Shown in pieces: positions 18,488 to 27,850 of a stretch of DNA of 64,000 nucleotides; positions within the stretch are counted from its first letter, which is position 1, and the number at the start of each line of letters is the position of its first letter. Below the pieces are notes generated by a model that was not told the DNA's origin, ran no database searches, and saw only the letters and a program-made list of their open reading frames with translations. This DNA is from Cronobacter dublinensis subsp. dublinensis LMG 23823 (GTDB lineage: Bacteria > Pseudomonadota > Gammaproteobacteria > Enterobacterales > Enterobacteriaceae). The stretch lies in NCBI RefSeq assembly GCF_001277235.1, contig NZ_CP012266.1:2480001-2544000 (forward strand). The letters are read 5' to 3'. Made by a program: the position numbers and the translations under genes.

Positions 18488-18994
18488 TTATAAATCTATA
18501 CAGCGACTCAATGCCAGTCTCAGCCCCGCGCCTATTTCAGCAGGTGAATTTTCGAGAGATAAAATGACTTCATCACTCTCATCACGTCCAGTGTCTCCCC
18601 AGGCTTCCAGCTTTTCATGGCGGAATGGGGATATATTCATAACACCATTAACACAATGGATACTGCAGTATTTCATGTCTTTAAAGAGGGCTTTTTTGCT
18701 CTTATAGCCATATTTTTCACTTAGCATTGCAATCCATTCAGAATAACGCTGCTTTCCTTTTTCAAGGTCAAAAAATTCAACCCGCTCGTCAATCGAGGTT
18801 AATGTCCGGCTGTCAGAGAGTGCTTGTAAAATTGCCTTACCAATACTCTCATCATCACTCTCTGGTGATAGTAAATGAGAAGGAAAAAGAGGATCGCCAG
18901 CAACCATCCCTAGTCCCGAGAATGTTTCTATGCTGATAAATTCTTTAGTACTATAGACACCAACCCAGTAGTCCTGATCCTTATTGAAAGTCAT
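18488..18994 (-). CDS. CDI immunity protein, DUF1436/CdiI-like (the only intact copy of four)
   Basis: 168 aa. The N-terminal half has DYWVGVYSTKEFISIETFSG, then SPESDDESIGKAILQALSDS; the C-terminal half contains MNISPFRHEKLEAWG and ends LRLALSRCIDL. Length and pattern resemble the DUF1436-type CdiI immunity family. The ATG overlaps the stop of a 35-codon toxin remnant (TAATG), the normal coupling for CDI pairs. Three other copies (24849-25355, 26656-27162, 31604-32109) are disrupted; this one has no interruption, which suggests selection to keep one working gene. Confidence 0.75.
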   Translation of the reverse strand: MTFNKDQDYWVGVYSTKEFISIETFSGLGMVAGDPLFPSHLLSPESDDESIGKAILQALSDSRTLTSIDERVEFFDLEKGKQRYSEWIAMLSEKYGYKSKKALFKDMKYCSIHCVNGVMNISPFRHEKLEAWGDTGRDESDEVILSLENSPAEIGAGLRLALSRCIDL

Positions 18995-19101
18995 TATTTC
19001 ACCTGCGTCACTGTTACCTTAACACCCCGATTCTTACCATATTCGACCGCCCGGTTAATTTCTACCCATTGGGCTTTTGTCGTCCTGGCAGGAACCGCCA
19101 T
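18994..19101 (-). pseudogene. Remnant of a CdiA toxin C-terminus (35 codons)
   Basis: MAVPARTTKAQWVEINRAVE and a further 15 residues ending VTVTQVK, followed by TAATG into the immunity gene. The segment looks like the last helix and strand of a nuclease-type CDI tip. Upstream the frame changes to a remnant of pretoxin (NQLSDEHVDKYY), so only the tail of the toxin is left. The same tail precedes each DUF1436-like copy in this island. Confidence 0.6.
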
Positions 19102-19439
19102 TGAGCGCCCGGATCAGTACATCTTTAATGAGCCGGAATTAGAGTAGTATTTATCAACATGCTCATCACTTAATTGATTCACCTTATCACGGGGAATGAG
19201 ATATTTTTTCATTCAGGGTCAATGTTAAGGGCTGCAGATGTCCTCAGCCCTTTCCTGTGATCAATGACGCAGTGTCTCGGTGCCATAGCGGCATGACAAA
19301 ACTGGATGACTTATCACCTATCCACGATGCACCATAATTTACCGTAGTGCCACTCATTGGATTCATCGCAGCTTTTTTCACCGCAGCGAGTATCTATATA
19401 TTACAATAAACGCTCTGTACAAAACTCAATAGAACAATA
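19102..19439 (-). other. Recombined remnant of pretoxin sequence
   Basis: 19130-19225 encodes KKYLIPRDKVNQLSDEHVDKYY, a variant of the NNQLSDEYLDKYRHDPGSL segment in other modules, ending in TGA. Around 19360-19440 the sequence is AT-rich and shared almost word for word with 27530-27605. No gene is supported. Confidence 0.5.
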
Positions 19440-19682
19440 TTATCTAAATTTCTTTAAAATCATGCCACCAATAGTTACGGCAATCCCGAACACGATACCA
19501 ACCACAATGCCTGAGCCTAAGTCATCCCAAAAATCGGTTATTTTATATGGCTTCCATTCATTAAACCTTACAAGCACATATCCTCGAATCATAAAAGCGC
19601 AGAATAGGTTTAAAAAAATGAACATTACTATTGACGCTATTATAGCTATTAACAGTAAAAGCACCCCGTTATTTCTTTTCAT
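19440..19682 (-). CDS. Small membrane immunity protein of a CdiA tip (copy 1)
   Basis: 80 aa with an N-terminal double-length hydrophobic stretch (GVLLLLIAIIASIVMFIFLN) and a C-terminal membrane segment (GIVVGIVFGIAVTIGGMIL) ending LKKFR. The start overlaps the toxin end by 14 bp. Homologous to 27608-27850 (about half identical, shared ITDFWDD motif). Integral-membrane immunity proteins protect against CDI tips that act at the inner membrane, which fits the hydrophobic tip upstream. Function is inferred from pairing and topology. Confidence 0.65.
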   Translation of the reverse strand: MKRNNGVLLLLIAIIASIVMFIFLNLFCAFMIRGYVLVRFNEWKPYKITDFWDDLGSGIVVGIVFGIAVTIGGMILKKFR

Positions 19683-20181
19683 TTATTTTCCCAGCAGTAA
19701 TGTCTTCCATTCTCTTGCCAAATCTCTCAGAAAGATATGAACCTGTTGCTGCACCAGTTGTTGATGGCAAAGCACTAGTCGTAGGTGGATTAATTATAAA
19801 AGGTAACTTACCGTTTGGCATATCTTTAAAACCATTCCGCCATGGATTAATGTATTTATTTCCAACCTTTTCAAAACCCGCCGCAGTATAATAACCCACG
19901 AGTGAGCCGCTAGCAGCTCCCACTATTGGCGGCAATGGATTTTTTCCGTCGATAACGCTACTTATGCCTGCACCTGCGGAGCTTACCATAACCGTACCCG
20001 GCATTTTCATTCCTGTACTAAGTCCAGCAGATACTGTTGCTATAAACAAACTACTAATACTAAATTTTTCTTTTGGATTATTGATAATATTTTGCACCTG
20101 CGACATAGTGTTAGCAGTGCCACCAATGCCTGCCCCTACCAATCTTTTTGCCAATTGAGCGTCCCCTGCGCCCCAAAGCAA
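19669..20181 (-). pseudogene. Orphan CdiA tip, candidate membrane-active toxin (copy 1), 5'-truncated
   Basis: 170 codons open. From QLAKRLVGAGIGGTANTMSQ onward it matches the tip at 27837-28300 nearly residue for residue, and the C-terminal part after NPWRNGFKDMPNGKLPF is intact here. Long glycine/alanine/serine segments (SISSLFIATVSAGLSTG) suggest membrane insertion. The front of the toxin has been replaced: the frame begins within a CdiA core fragment at about 20165, so pretoxin, VENN and delivery parts are missing. Confidence 0.62.
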
Positions 20182-20383
20182 CCGGATGAGCTGAAGCCTC
20201 CGCCGGTGTGCGACACCTTATAATCTGCTTTGTTGGAAATAATACTGTAGCTTAGCGTGCCGGAATCAAGGTGGTTTTTATCCGCAGCGGAGGTGCTGCC
20301 AGTCCCCCGCGATTGCGTCAGGTATGGCTACCCCTGTGGCTCAAGTAGCATGATCCCGACCATTTAAGCCAAGATTTATAGCA
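20182..20383 (-). repeat. CdiA core fragment
   Basis: About 20165-20340 is the segment FDV...STATADK...ADYKVSHSGGGFSSSG, cut at GAQGA and joined directly to the toxin tip at 20165. One of about ten copies of this part of the core in the island. Confidence 0.6.
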
Positions 20384-20878
20384 TCACTTTAAAAATGATA
20401 GAATCTTATTATCTAAATAATCTTTCCAATTAGAATATAAACGCTGAATATTTTCCTCTGCGGTGTGTTTACTTGGGTCATAACTTCCCGTAGCGGGCAT
20501 ATATCTTATAAATGATTCGATTTCTTCGGGATAATCAAAGAAATCATATAGTTTCTCTACTTCCCCTAACGGGTCGTTAATTTCATCTTTAGAAATAAAC
20601 AACATCCATAGCTTAAAATACAACCATTTATCTTTACTATAGCTATCCGAAATAACCGCTATTTTTCCTAGCAGTTCATCCAATTCATGAAGGTTATGCT
20701 TATCTATCAATGAAATATCAATAACAACTTCATTGTCATCACCATGAGAAATTTTATCACTTGCATAGCAAACTACATCTTTCCATCCTATTAAATGATG
20801 TTTGTATCCCCAGCATATATCTTCCCAGCTAAAATCTAACTTATTATTAATTAACGAAAAGGTCATCATATTTACCAT
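20384..20878 (-). CDS. Candidate immunity protein, DUF2247-like
   Basis: About 164 aa. The N-terminal FSWEDICWGYKHHLIGWKDV resembles the start of DUF2247 proteins, a family found beside polymorphic toxins; the rest is helical and acidic (HNLHELDELLGKIAVISDSY). It begins within 10 bp of the stop of the upstream toxin tip. ATG 20878 or ATG 20869 are both possible starts. It is intact, although its toxin is interrupted by an in-frame TAA. Family call moderate; immunity role from context. Confidence 0.65.
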   Translation of the reverse strand: MVNMMTFSLINNKLDFSWEDICWGYKHHLIGWKDVVCYASDKISHGDDNEVVIDISLIDKHNLHELDELLGKIAVISDSYSKDKWLYFKLWMLFISKDEINDPLGEVEKLYDFFDYPEEIESFIRYMPATGSYDPSKHTAEENIQRLYSNWKDYLDNKILSFLK

Positions 20879-20883
20879 CAAAT

Positions 20884-22719
20884 TTATTTTTTTGCTCGCT
20901 GATTGGGTAATCCATTGACAGTGCCACCTGAAATGAATCGTTGATGCGTAACACTGCCTGATGGATCTACAATATATTCAAATATGCCATTCTTTCCATC
21001 AAATGAACCATTGGTTTGGAGTAAAGTTCTTTTAACACCATCCCCTCCAACCAAAGTAAATACTCTCCCAGGTTCTAATTGCTCTTTGGACAAGAAACTG
21101 GCTCCCCTGTGAGATGGATCTGGTTTCAAGCCATTGCCAGTCCGGTTATAAGTCAGAACCTGTTCTGCAACTTGCGACACTTTTTATTTTTGCTGCACCA
21201 ATACACTATTGGGTAGTTTCTGACTTAAGTCCTTAGTGTTTTTACTGTTCTGCCCTATACGATCCAGTGCAGCCTTTTCACTTGTAACAATATCATCAGT
21301 AACCGACGCACCAGACTTATTCGCCGTAACACCGGGAACTGCTTTCCCACTTCCTGATGAGGCGGTGCGACCAACGATTAAACCATTTTCATGCATTACA
21401 ATGGCTGTGGCTAAAATCCCTGTTAGCTCTTTGATATTTTCGCCTTGTGATGAATGTTTAGCCACCCTGTTCTCTAATGCTGGCTCGAGCTTAGATATTG
21501 AATCTCGTACCATTCCCTGGCATTGAGCATGACATTCTGGCGAATCTTCCAACGCTTTCAGACCAGCCAGCGCGGTTTTCAAATCCCTGGTTGATATTCC
21601 CCATCCTTCTGCTTGCGCTTGAAGCTTTTTGTCAAGTTCATCAATATCTTCTTGTAACTTTCTTTTGTCCTCGGGAGTTTTAGCTTTCGCCTGTTCCTCA
21701 ATAAAACCAGTAATTTTTTCAGCGTGTAAAAAGTTATTCTCAACCGTCGTCTGCCCGGCCTTCGCGGCGGTCGCTACCGCTTCCGTGCTGTTGCCGGCCA
21801 GTGCGCCTGCCAGGCCGGAGGCCAGCGTGGAGAGCGCCGCAACCGTCTGTTTCTCGGTCTCATTCAGCTGCCAAGGGTCTTTTTTGTATGCTTCCTTCGC
21901 AATCAGGTGCCCCATCGCTTCGCCGACGGCCGCGCCAGAGGCACCGGCCAGCGCGTTCTGTCCCTGTACCTTCGCCAGCACGGCGTTGACCACCGCGTGG
22001 GCCATTATCCCCGCCGCCGTGTTTTCCTCGGTGATGTTTTTACCGATCTCATTAGCGATATACGGCGCGGCCGCACCCGCTAACGCGGCATTCAGGTTAC
22101 CGCCTGCCAGCCCGCTGACTGCGGCGGTCGCGGCGGTGATCGCTCGCTGCACATCGCTGCCGGTGCCGGTGTTCTCGGTCACTTTTTTGTAGACGGCCGT
22201 ATCGCGCAGCGCCGCCAGTTTTGCCAGGCGCTCTTTCTCCGGCAGCCCCTGAAGTGACGTGCCCGTCTGGGCTATCGCCGCCTTCAGGCCATCGAGATCG
22301 CTCTGCGTGCGCACAATATCGGCCACCTGATTACCGATATCGCTGACCATCTGCACGGTCTGCAGGCGAGTCTGCTCTTTCTCTTTGTTAAAGATCGGGC
22401 TGATGGCGTCGTTGGCCTGCGTCACATCCCTTTGCAGTCCGTCAACATCCTGCCGCTGGTTCGCCTTATCACGAACGGTAATGGTGCCTTCCGACACCGC
22501 CGCCTGGGTGGTGCCCTGCGCATGGCCGGAACTGCCCACGGCCGACATGAGCGTACTGGCCGCATTGAGCGCCCCCTGCGCCCCAAAGCTACCGGATGAG
22601 CTGAAGCCGCCGCCGGAGTGCGACACCTTATAATCTGCTTTGTTGGAAATATTAATGTAGCCCGGCGTACCGGTATCCAGGCTGTTTTTATCCACCGTGG
22701 CGGTGCTGCCAGCACCCAC
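20884..22719 (-). pseudogene. Orphan CdiA core plus toxin tip, interrupted by an in-frame TAA
   Basis: One frame of 611 codons with a single TAA at 21184-21186. Residues 1 to ~335 copy the CdiA pretoxin core including TTVENNFL; then a new linker (HAEKITGFIEEQAKAKTPED, later SPECHAQC) and a tip. The tip continues in the same frame after TAA: DPSHRGASFLSKEQLEPGRV, LVGGDGVKRTLLQTNGSFDG, ending NGLPNQRAKK. I do not know the fold of this tip; the compact beta-rich pattern is common among CDI tips. The frame starts at MGAGSTATVDK, homologous to an internal point of cdiA, so there is no signal or adhesin part. Confidence 0.68.
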
Positions 22720-22742
22720 GTAAGGGTAACGGCTGATAAGAC

Positions 22743-22768
22743 GATCCCCGCCAATGAACCGGGATCTT
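22743..22768 (-). terminator. Module-end hairpin after barstar
   Basis: GATCCCCG ... CGGGATC stem-loop immediately after the barstar-like stop on the minus strand. No strong T run follows, so it may act as an mRNA 3' stabiliser rather than a terminator. Confidence 0.42.
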
Positions 22769-22770
22769 TA

Positions 22771-23061
22771 TTATTTCAAAATATAATCAAATCTTTCATG
22801 CCATTTAAATGTAATATCTTGCTGCCTGGTCCTCTCAAAAATTTGGATAATCCTGTCAAAGTATTCACCAAGATTTTTCCTTGATAGTTCAGAATGTAAT
22901 CAAATTATTTTTACTGGTCTTTCAATATCAGTGCTAAGACGATCCCATAAAGCATCAAGATTTCGACCACAATAAGGACCAAAATCCAGCAACTCAGACA
23001 TAACACTATGAAAATCTGACTCATTCTGTATCCTTTTTCCATCCAGAATTATTTCATTCAT
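22771..23061 (-). pseudogene. Barstar-like immunity gene with internal TGA
   Basis: Read from ATG 23061 (or GTG 23067, overlapping the toxin stop): MNEIILDGKRIQNESDFHSV, then LDFGPYCGRNLDALWDRLST, the core barstar signature (YYGxNLDALWD in barstar). Codon 54, in the strand KII-stop-LHS, is TGA at 22900-22902 where a Trp (TGG) is likely. The frame then stays open (GEYFDRIIQIFERTRQQDIT) to TAA at 22771. The total length of 96 codons suits barstar (89-90 aa). A single base change would restore it. Barstar inhibits barnase by filling its active site in the cytoplasm. Confidence 0.82.
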
Positions 23062-23063
23062 AT

Positions 23064-24470
23064 TCACTTCCACCTACCAATTGAAGTTGCAGTCTCATAG
23101 TGATCTGTTGTGATATAAAGTAAACCATCGTTTGAATACAATAACCTTGTTCCTGGCTGATTGCTTCTTGACATAGTGTTATTTATTCCGATATCCGCTT
23201 CTCTCCATACTCTTCCTGCTGAAGAAGGTAATATATTCGTTGAGTTTTGAAAAATATCTCCCCCTATCTGGCCACCAGGATTTGTATTATTCAATGGCTT
23301 CCAGCCATTAGTCATAGCTTGTGTTTTATCAAGATAATACTGAGGCAACTGCCCTGTATTACGTAGACTTTCTACAACTTCATTTGCCGCTTCGGTTGTT
23401 TTCAAATCCATATTCAAACCAGCATAACTGGCCGCATTATGCGCAGGAGTAGTGCCCACATAATCCTCCCACGGCATCCCTTGCTTCATATTACCCTCCC
23501 CCCATTTTAATCCAATGGCAGAAGCAGAGACCGTGGCCATTTCCTTTTCAGGAACTATAGTACTGTTCTGCCAGGGTGGAGAATAGCTACCTGATGGCGT
23601 TACACCATCTTTATAACCCCAATGTGTACCAGCCACGGCGCCTGCTGCGTTCAGGAAACCTTCCAGGAAGCGTCCTGCGGAATCCGCATTCGGGCCATCA
23701 TTCAGGAAGGAGGCCGTTGCCTGCCCCATCTGGCTGCCGCCTGTAATGGCATCTTTTACGTTGACCAGAAGCCCCGGCGCGCCTGGTAAAAAGTTTAATA
23801 CTGGCTCGCCAACTCGGGCCCAGTATGCGTGCTCATTTACCACACCCAGATCGCTTATTGCGTCCTTATACAACCGTTCCTGCGGCGAAATATCTCTTGT
23901 GTAGGTTAAGGCATCCCAGAAACCCAGGCCGGCCTTATTGATGTCCGTAATTTTGTTCTTCAGTTCACTGCTTGCTGCGTACGGAAAACTATAATCTCTG
24001 AAGGTAGCCCCTTCAGCAAACAGGCTGCCCACCATTTTGTTTACGGTGTCGGTGTCATAATATTTTAAATTTTCGTAATAAAAGGCAGTTAACGCCCGGT
24101 TCAGGATGTATTTTTCATCCGGGGTTAATGAACCGGGGTCATGACGGTATTTATCAAGATATTCATCACTCAGTTGATTATTTGTATCAAGGGAGACGAG
24201 CTCCTTTTCTTCATCCAGGGTCAGCCCCTCTGTCAGCCCCTTCTGAACTAACTCATCCTTCCGTTTCCTTGAGCTCTCACCCAAGAAGTTATTCTCAACC
24301 GTCGTCTGCCCGGCCTTCGCGGCGGTCGCTACCGCTTCTGTGCTGTTGCCAGCCAGTGCGCCTGCCAGGCCGGAGGCAAGCGTGGAGAGCGCCGCGACCG
24401 TCTGTTTCTCGGTCTCATTCAGCTGCGAAGGGTCTTTTTTGAATACTTCCTTCGCAATCAGGTACCCCAT
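23064..24470 (-). CDS. Orphan CdiA fragment with intact barnase-family RNase tip
   Basis: 468 codons. 1-60: end of the CdiA core with TTVENNFLG; 61-300: helical entry/pretoxin stub shared with the 30.3-31.2 kb module; ~355-468: a barnase domain. Motifs are the barnase ones: NGWKPLNN, GGDIFQN, SSAGRVWREADIG, GTRLLYSNDGLLYITTDHYE. Glu424, Arg442 and His457 correspond to barnase Glu73, Arg87 and His102, with Arg-to-His spacing of 15 as in barnase. All three are present, so the tip should be an active RNase. The first Met is internal to the core and no ribosome site or signal precedes it, so expression needs recombination into cdiA. Confidence 0.82.
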   Translation of the reverse strand: MGYLIAKEVFKKDPSQLNETEKQTVAALSTLASGLAGALAGNSTEAVATAAKAGQTTVENNFLGESSRKRKDELVQKGLTEGLTLDEEKELVSLDTNNQLSDEYLDKYRHDPGSLTPDEKYILNRALTAFYYENLKYYDTDTVNKMVGSLFAEGATFRDYSFPYAASSELKNKITDINKAGLGFWDALTYTRDISPQERLYKDAISDLGVVNEHAYWARVGEPVLNFLPGAPGLLVNVKDAITGGSQMGQATASFLNDGPNADSAGRFLEGFLNAAGAVAGTHWGYKDGVTPSGSYSPPWQNSTIVPEKEMATVSASAIGLKWGEGNMKQGMPWEDYVGTTPAHNAASYAGLNMDLKTTEAANEVVESLRNTGQLPQYYLDKTQAMTNGWKPLNNTNPGGQIGGDIFQNSTNILPSSAGRVWREADIGINNTMSRSNQPGTRLLYSNDGLLYITTDHYETATSIGRWK

Positions 24471-24848
24471 CGCTTCGCCGACGGCCGCGCCAGAGGCACC
24501 CCTTATGCTCCGGTTAATTGGTCATGATGCGATAGCAAGGCATACCGCTATCAAGGCGGTTTTATCCGCCGTGGCGGTGCTGCCAGTCCTCCGCGATTGC
24601 GTCAGGTATGGCTACCGCCTGTGGCCTCAAAGCCACCCTTACTCAAGGTGATGTCCGGCTGCATCGTATTAACTACCCCGAGTACCCGCAAACCGCGATG
24701 CTGTGCGGAGAAATGAAACGTCACGTACTTTTGTAAGAACAAAATAACGCTGGCTGGCTCTCTGTCACCCGGCGTTATTGCCAGCACCCACGTAAGGATA
24801 ACGGCTGATAATATGATCCCGGCCACAAAGTATCTGGCCGGGTAAAAT
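24471..24848 (-). repeat. Truncated CdiA core repeat with deletion junction
   Basis: 24490-24660 on the minus strand reads LSKGGFEATGGSHT then stop, then the STATADK segment out of frame, joined through an ~30-bp filler to SGAAVGEA of the core. The filler and junction are shared with 31.23 kb almost identically. The hairpin CCCGGCCA...TGGCCGGG at about 24815-24842 follows the next gene's stop. Confidence 0.62.
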
Positions 24849-25355
24849 TTATAAATCTATACAGCGACTCAATGCCAGTCTCAGGCCCGCGCCTATTTCA
24901 GCAGGTGAATTTTCCAGGGATAAAATGACTTCATCACTCTCATCACGTCCAGTGTCTCCCCAGGCTTCCAGCTTTTCATGGCGGAATGGGGATATATTCA
25001 TAACACCATTAACACAATGGATAGTACAGCGTTTCATGTCTTTGAAGAGGGCTTTTTTGGTCTTATAGCCATATTTCTCCCTTAACATTGCAATCCATTC
25101 AGAATAACGTTGCTTACCTTTTTCAAGGTCAAAAACCTCAACTCGCTATTCACTTGAGGTTAATGTCCGGCTGTCAGAGAGTGCCTGAAAAATTGCCTTG
25201 CCAATACTCTCATCATCACTCTCTGGTGATAAGAGATGGGGAGGGAAAAGAGGATCACTGGCAACCATACCCAGCCCCGAATATGTTTCTATGTTAATAA
25301 ACTCTGCAGTACAGAAAATACCAACCCAGTAGTCCTGATCTTTATTGAAAGTCAT
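24849..25355 (-). pseudogene. DUF1436-like CDI immunity gene, one nonsense codon
   Basis: Copy of the intact gene at 18488-18994. It reads normally to LSDSRTLTSSE, then has TAG (about 25145-25147) in place of the GAG codon of DERVEF, and continues in frame through QRYSEWIAMLREKYGYKTKK to the shared end LRLALSRCIDL. Otherwise nearly identical. Its ATG overlaps a toxin-tail remnant that itself carries a TGA in place of the Trp of AQWVE. Confidence 0.7.
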
Positions 25356-25553
25356 TATTTCACCTGCGTCACTGTTACTTTAACACCCCGTTTCTGACCA
25401 TATTCGACTGCCCGGTTAATTTCCACTCATTGGACTTTTGTCGTACTGGCAGGAACCGCCATTGAGCGCCCGGCTCAGTACTTTTTTATATAAGGTTAAT
25501 GAACCGGGGTTATTTATAAATTACTCATCACTCAGTTGATTTATTCTAAACTC
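25355..25553 (-). pseudogene. Toxin-tail remnant and pretoxin scrap
   Basis: 25355-25462 is the 35-codon tail (MAVPASTTKAQ..., ending VTVTQVK) with TGA replacing TGG. 25470-25550 holds a scrap of the NQLSDE pretoxin segment. Equivalent to 32109-32307. Confidence 0.55.
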
Positions 25554-26249
25554 TTATACCTTATGATTTCTAATGGCAGTGTTTCCAGTTTCGCTATGCT
25601 CGAAATACTTAACATTTTTTTCAAACTCTAAAAAACCAGATTTAATATTATTAAAACCAAAATCCTCTATCCTTCTGTTTTTTAAACAAATGAAGGAATC
25701 CTGGGCTTTATTAAATTTATCGACATCATCTGGTTTTATAAAATTATTAAAGCCAATCGATTCAATAACCATATCTGACTCATTAAAACTTAGCTCAACC
25801 CCCCCGTCAAAAACAAGCACCATATTAACGGTCGCATTTTCGAAATCAGAGCAATCGCCAGCAAGCCATATATTTTTATCACCAATGCGAAACTCATTCC
25901 CTGTAGAGTGGTAATAGTCACCAGTTTTAGTTGACAACTGGATATAAACACACTTTATCCCTGACACTATTAATTCTGCTCGTTGCAGCATTAGCCTAAA
26001 AACATCTAACTCATCAACATCTATACCATTCAGTGCCTTAGTCACAATGCTGTTATTGTTATTGTTTACTATTGCACCGTACCATGATTGCTCATCCATA
26101 TTTACCACAAAATTATTTAATAATATAGATGCCTTTTCTTTTTTATCAATAATATCCAGAATTGAAAAATACGAGCTCAAACCAATAAAATTATCCAGGC
26201 AAATCATTTGATTATAACAATCTGATATATCCAGTTTATAATGGATCAT
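25554..26249 (-). CDS. Candidate immunity protein of unknown family, 231 aa (copy 1)
   Basis: 231 aa, very AT-rich, no family recognised. N-terminal LDISDCYNQMICLDNFIGLS, central VSGIKCVYIQLSTKTGDYYH, then IWLAGDCSDFENATVNMVLV and a C-terminal segment with FGFNNIKSGFLEFEKNVKYF. About 90% identical to the copy at 32308-33003. Just upstream on the same strand a short open stretch (ETNKNKEVTEYKLKNKGF) ends in TAAATG at the start, as a toxin tail overlapping its immunity gene would. The immunity role is inferred from this layout and the duplicated context. Confidence 0.6.
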   Translation of the reverse strand: MIHYKLDISDCYNQMICLDNFIGLSSYFSILDIIDKKEKASILLNNFVVNMDEQSWYGAIVNNNNNSIVTKALNGIDVDELDVFRLMLQRAELIVSGIKCVYIQLSTKTGDYYHSTGNEFRIGDKNIWLAGDCSDFENATVNMVLVFDGGVELSFNESDMVIESIGFNNFIKPDDVDKFNKAQDSFICLKNRRIEDFGFNNIKSGFLEFEKNVKYFEHSETGNTAIRNHKV

Positions 26250-26655
26250 TTAAAACCCTTTATTTTTTAATTTATACTCAGTTACTTCTTTATTTTTATT
26301 AGTTTCCTATCAGCCTGCCAAAAAATCACGGTGTATTTTCTTGCCAAAGGCAGGCTACTCTGGCGGATAACGCTTTGTTGGAAATAATACTGCCGCTTAG
26401 AGTACCGCTATCGAGCTGGCTTTTATCCGCCGTGGCGGTGCTGCCAGTCCTCCGCGATTGCGTCAGGTATGGCTACCGCCTGTGGCGTCAAAGCCACTTT
26501 TATTCAAGGTGATGGAATAACGCTGTGGCAGCAGCTTTTTCGAGCGCCGAATAATGCTGGCTGGCTCTCTGTCATCAGGCGTTGCTGCCAGCACCCACGT
26601 AAGGACAACGGCTGATAATACGATCCCGGCCGCAAAGCATCTGGCCGGGTAAAAT
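26250..26655 (-). repeat. CdiA core fragment
   Basis: 26370-26520 contains the GGF...GSHT / STATADK core piece with stops. 26520-26650 matches the spacer found at 24720-24848 and 31440-31603, including the CCCGGCC hairpin after the next gene's stop. No gene. Confidence 0.58.
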
Positions 26656-27162
26656 TTATAAATCTATACAGCAACTCAATGCCAGTCGCAGCCCCGCGCC
26701 TATTTCAGCTGGAGAATTTACGAGAGATAAAATGACCTTATCATTTCCTCCCCGACCAGTCCCCCCCCAGGCTTCCAGCTTTTCATGGCGATATGGTAAA
26801 ATCTTAATAACACCATTAACGCAATGGATAGTACAGTGTTTCATGTCTTTAAAGAGGGCTTTTTTGCTCTTATAGCCATATTTCTCCCTTAGCATTGCAA
26901 TCCATTCAGAATAACGCTGCTTTCCTTTTTCAAGGTCAAAAAATTCAACCCACTAGTCAATCTAGGTTAATGTCCGGCTGTCAGAGAGCGCCTGTAAAAT
27001 TGCTTTTCCAATAGTCTCATCATCACTCTCTGGTGATAAGAGATGGGGAGGGAAAAGAGGATCACTGGCAACCATACCCAGCCCTGAATATGTTTCTATG
27101 CTGATAAACTCTGCAGTACAGAAAATACAAACCCAGTAATCCTGATCCTTATTGAAAGTCAT
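26656..27162 (-). pseudogene. DUF1436-like CDI immunity gene, two nonsense codons
   Basis: Third copy of the 168-aa family. After LSDSRTLT the codons TCG and GAG of the intact gene (S-I-D-E) are both TAG (about 26955-26968), then the frame continues to LALSCCIDL. The N-terminal part also has VCIFCTAEF in place of VGVYSTKEF. The ATG overlaps the usual toxin-tail remnant. Confidence 0.7.
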
Positions 27163-27607
27163 TATTTCACCTGCGTCACTGTTACCTTAACACCCCGTTT
27201 CTGACCATATTCGACCGCCCGGTTAATTTCCACCCATTGGGCTTTTGTCGTACTGGCAGGAACCGCCATTGAGCGCCCGGCTCAGTACATCTTTAATGAG
27301 CCGGAATTAGAGTAGTATTTATCAACATGCTCATCACTTAATTGATTCACCTTATCACGGGGAATGAGATATTTTTTCATTCAGGGTCGATGTGAAGGGC
27401 TGCAGATGTCCTCAGCCCTTTCCTGTGATCAATGACGCAGTGTCTCGGTGCCATAGCGGCATGACAAAACTGGATGAATTATCACCTGCCTACGATACAC
27501 CATAATTTAGCATAGCGCCACTCGTTGCATTCATCGCAGCTTTTTTCACCGCAGCGAGTATCTACATATTACAATAAACGCTCTGTACAAAACTCAATTG
27601 AACAATA
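27162..27607 (-). pseudogene. Toxin-tail remnant and pretoxin scrap
   Basis: 27162-27269 is the 35-codon tail (MAVPASTTKAQWVEINRAVE, ending VTVTQVK), intact in frame. 27290-27385 repeats the KKYLIPRDKVNQLSDEHVDK scrap seen at 19.2 kb. 27480-27607 is AT-rich and nearly identical to 19310-19439. This and the next two features are duplicates of the 18.5-20.2 kb block. Confidence 0.58.
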
Positions 27608-27850
27608 TTATCTAAATTTCTTTAAAATCACTTCACCAACATTCAGGGCTATCCCAACCGCAATTCCTACTACCATTCCTGAAAATGAATCATCCCAAAA
27701 ATCTGTAATACCGTATGGCAGCCACTTATCATACTTTATGAACAAAAACGCGCGCGCTATAAAAGTAGAGAGTATGTTGCCAATAATAAACATTAAAATT
27801 GACATAAGCATTATTATTAAAAATAAAATCATCCTTTTATTTTTTCTCAT
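27608..27850 (-). CDS. Small membrane immunity protein of a CdiA tip (copy 2)
   Basis: 80 aa with hydrophobic segments MILFLIIMLMSILMFIIGNI and GMVVGIAVGIALNVGEVIL, a central ITDFWDD motif and the end LKKFR. It is paralogous to 19440-19682 but clearly diverged, whereas the toxin tips of the two modules are nearly identical in their front part. The ATG overlaps the toxin stop by 14 bp (toxin TAA at 27837-27839). Intact while its toxin has a premature stop. Confidence 0.65.
   Translation of the reverse strand: MRKNKRMILFLIIMLMSILMFIIGNILSTFIARAFLFIKYDKWLPYGITDFWDDSFSGMVVGIAVGIALNVGEVILKKFR

Noticed and set aside
21178..21190. Programmed readthrough or recoding at TAA 21184
   Set aside because: No recoding signal or hairpin is evident and neighbouring modules carry random lesions, so simple decay is more likely; kept only as a question in the findings.
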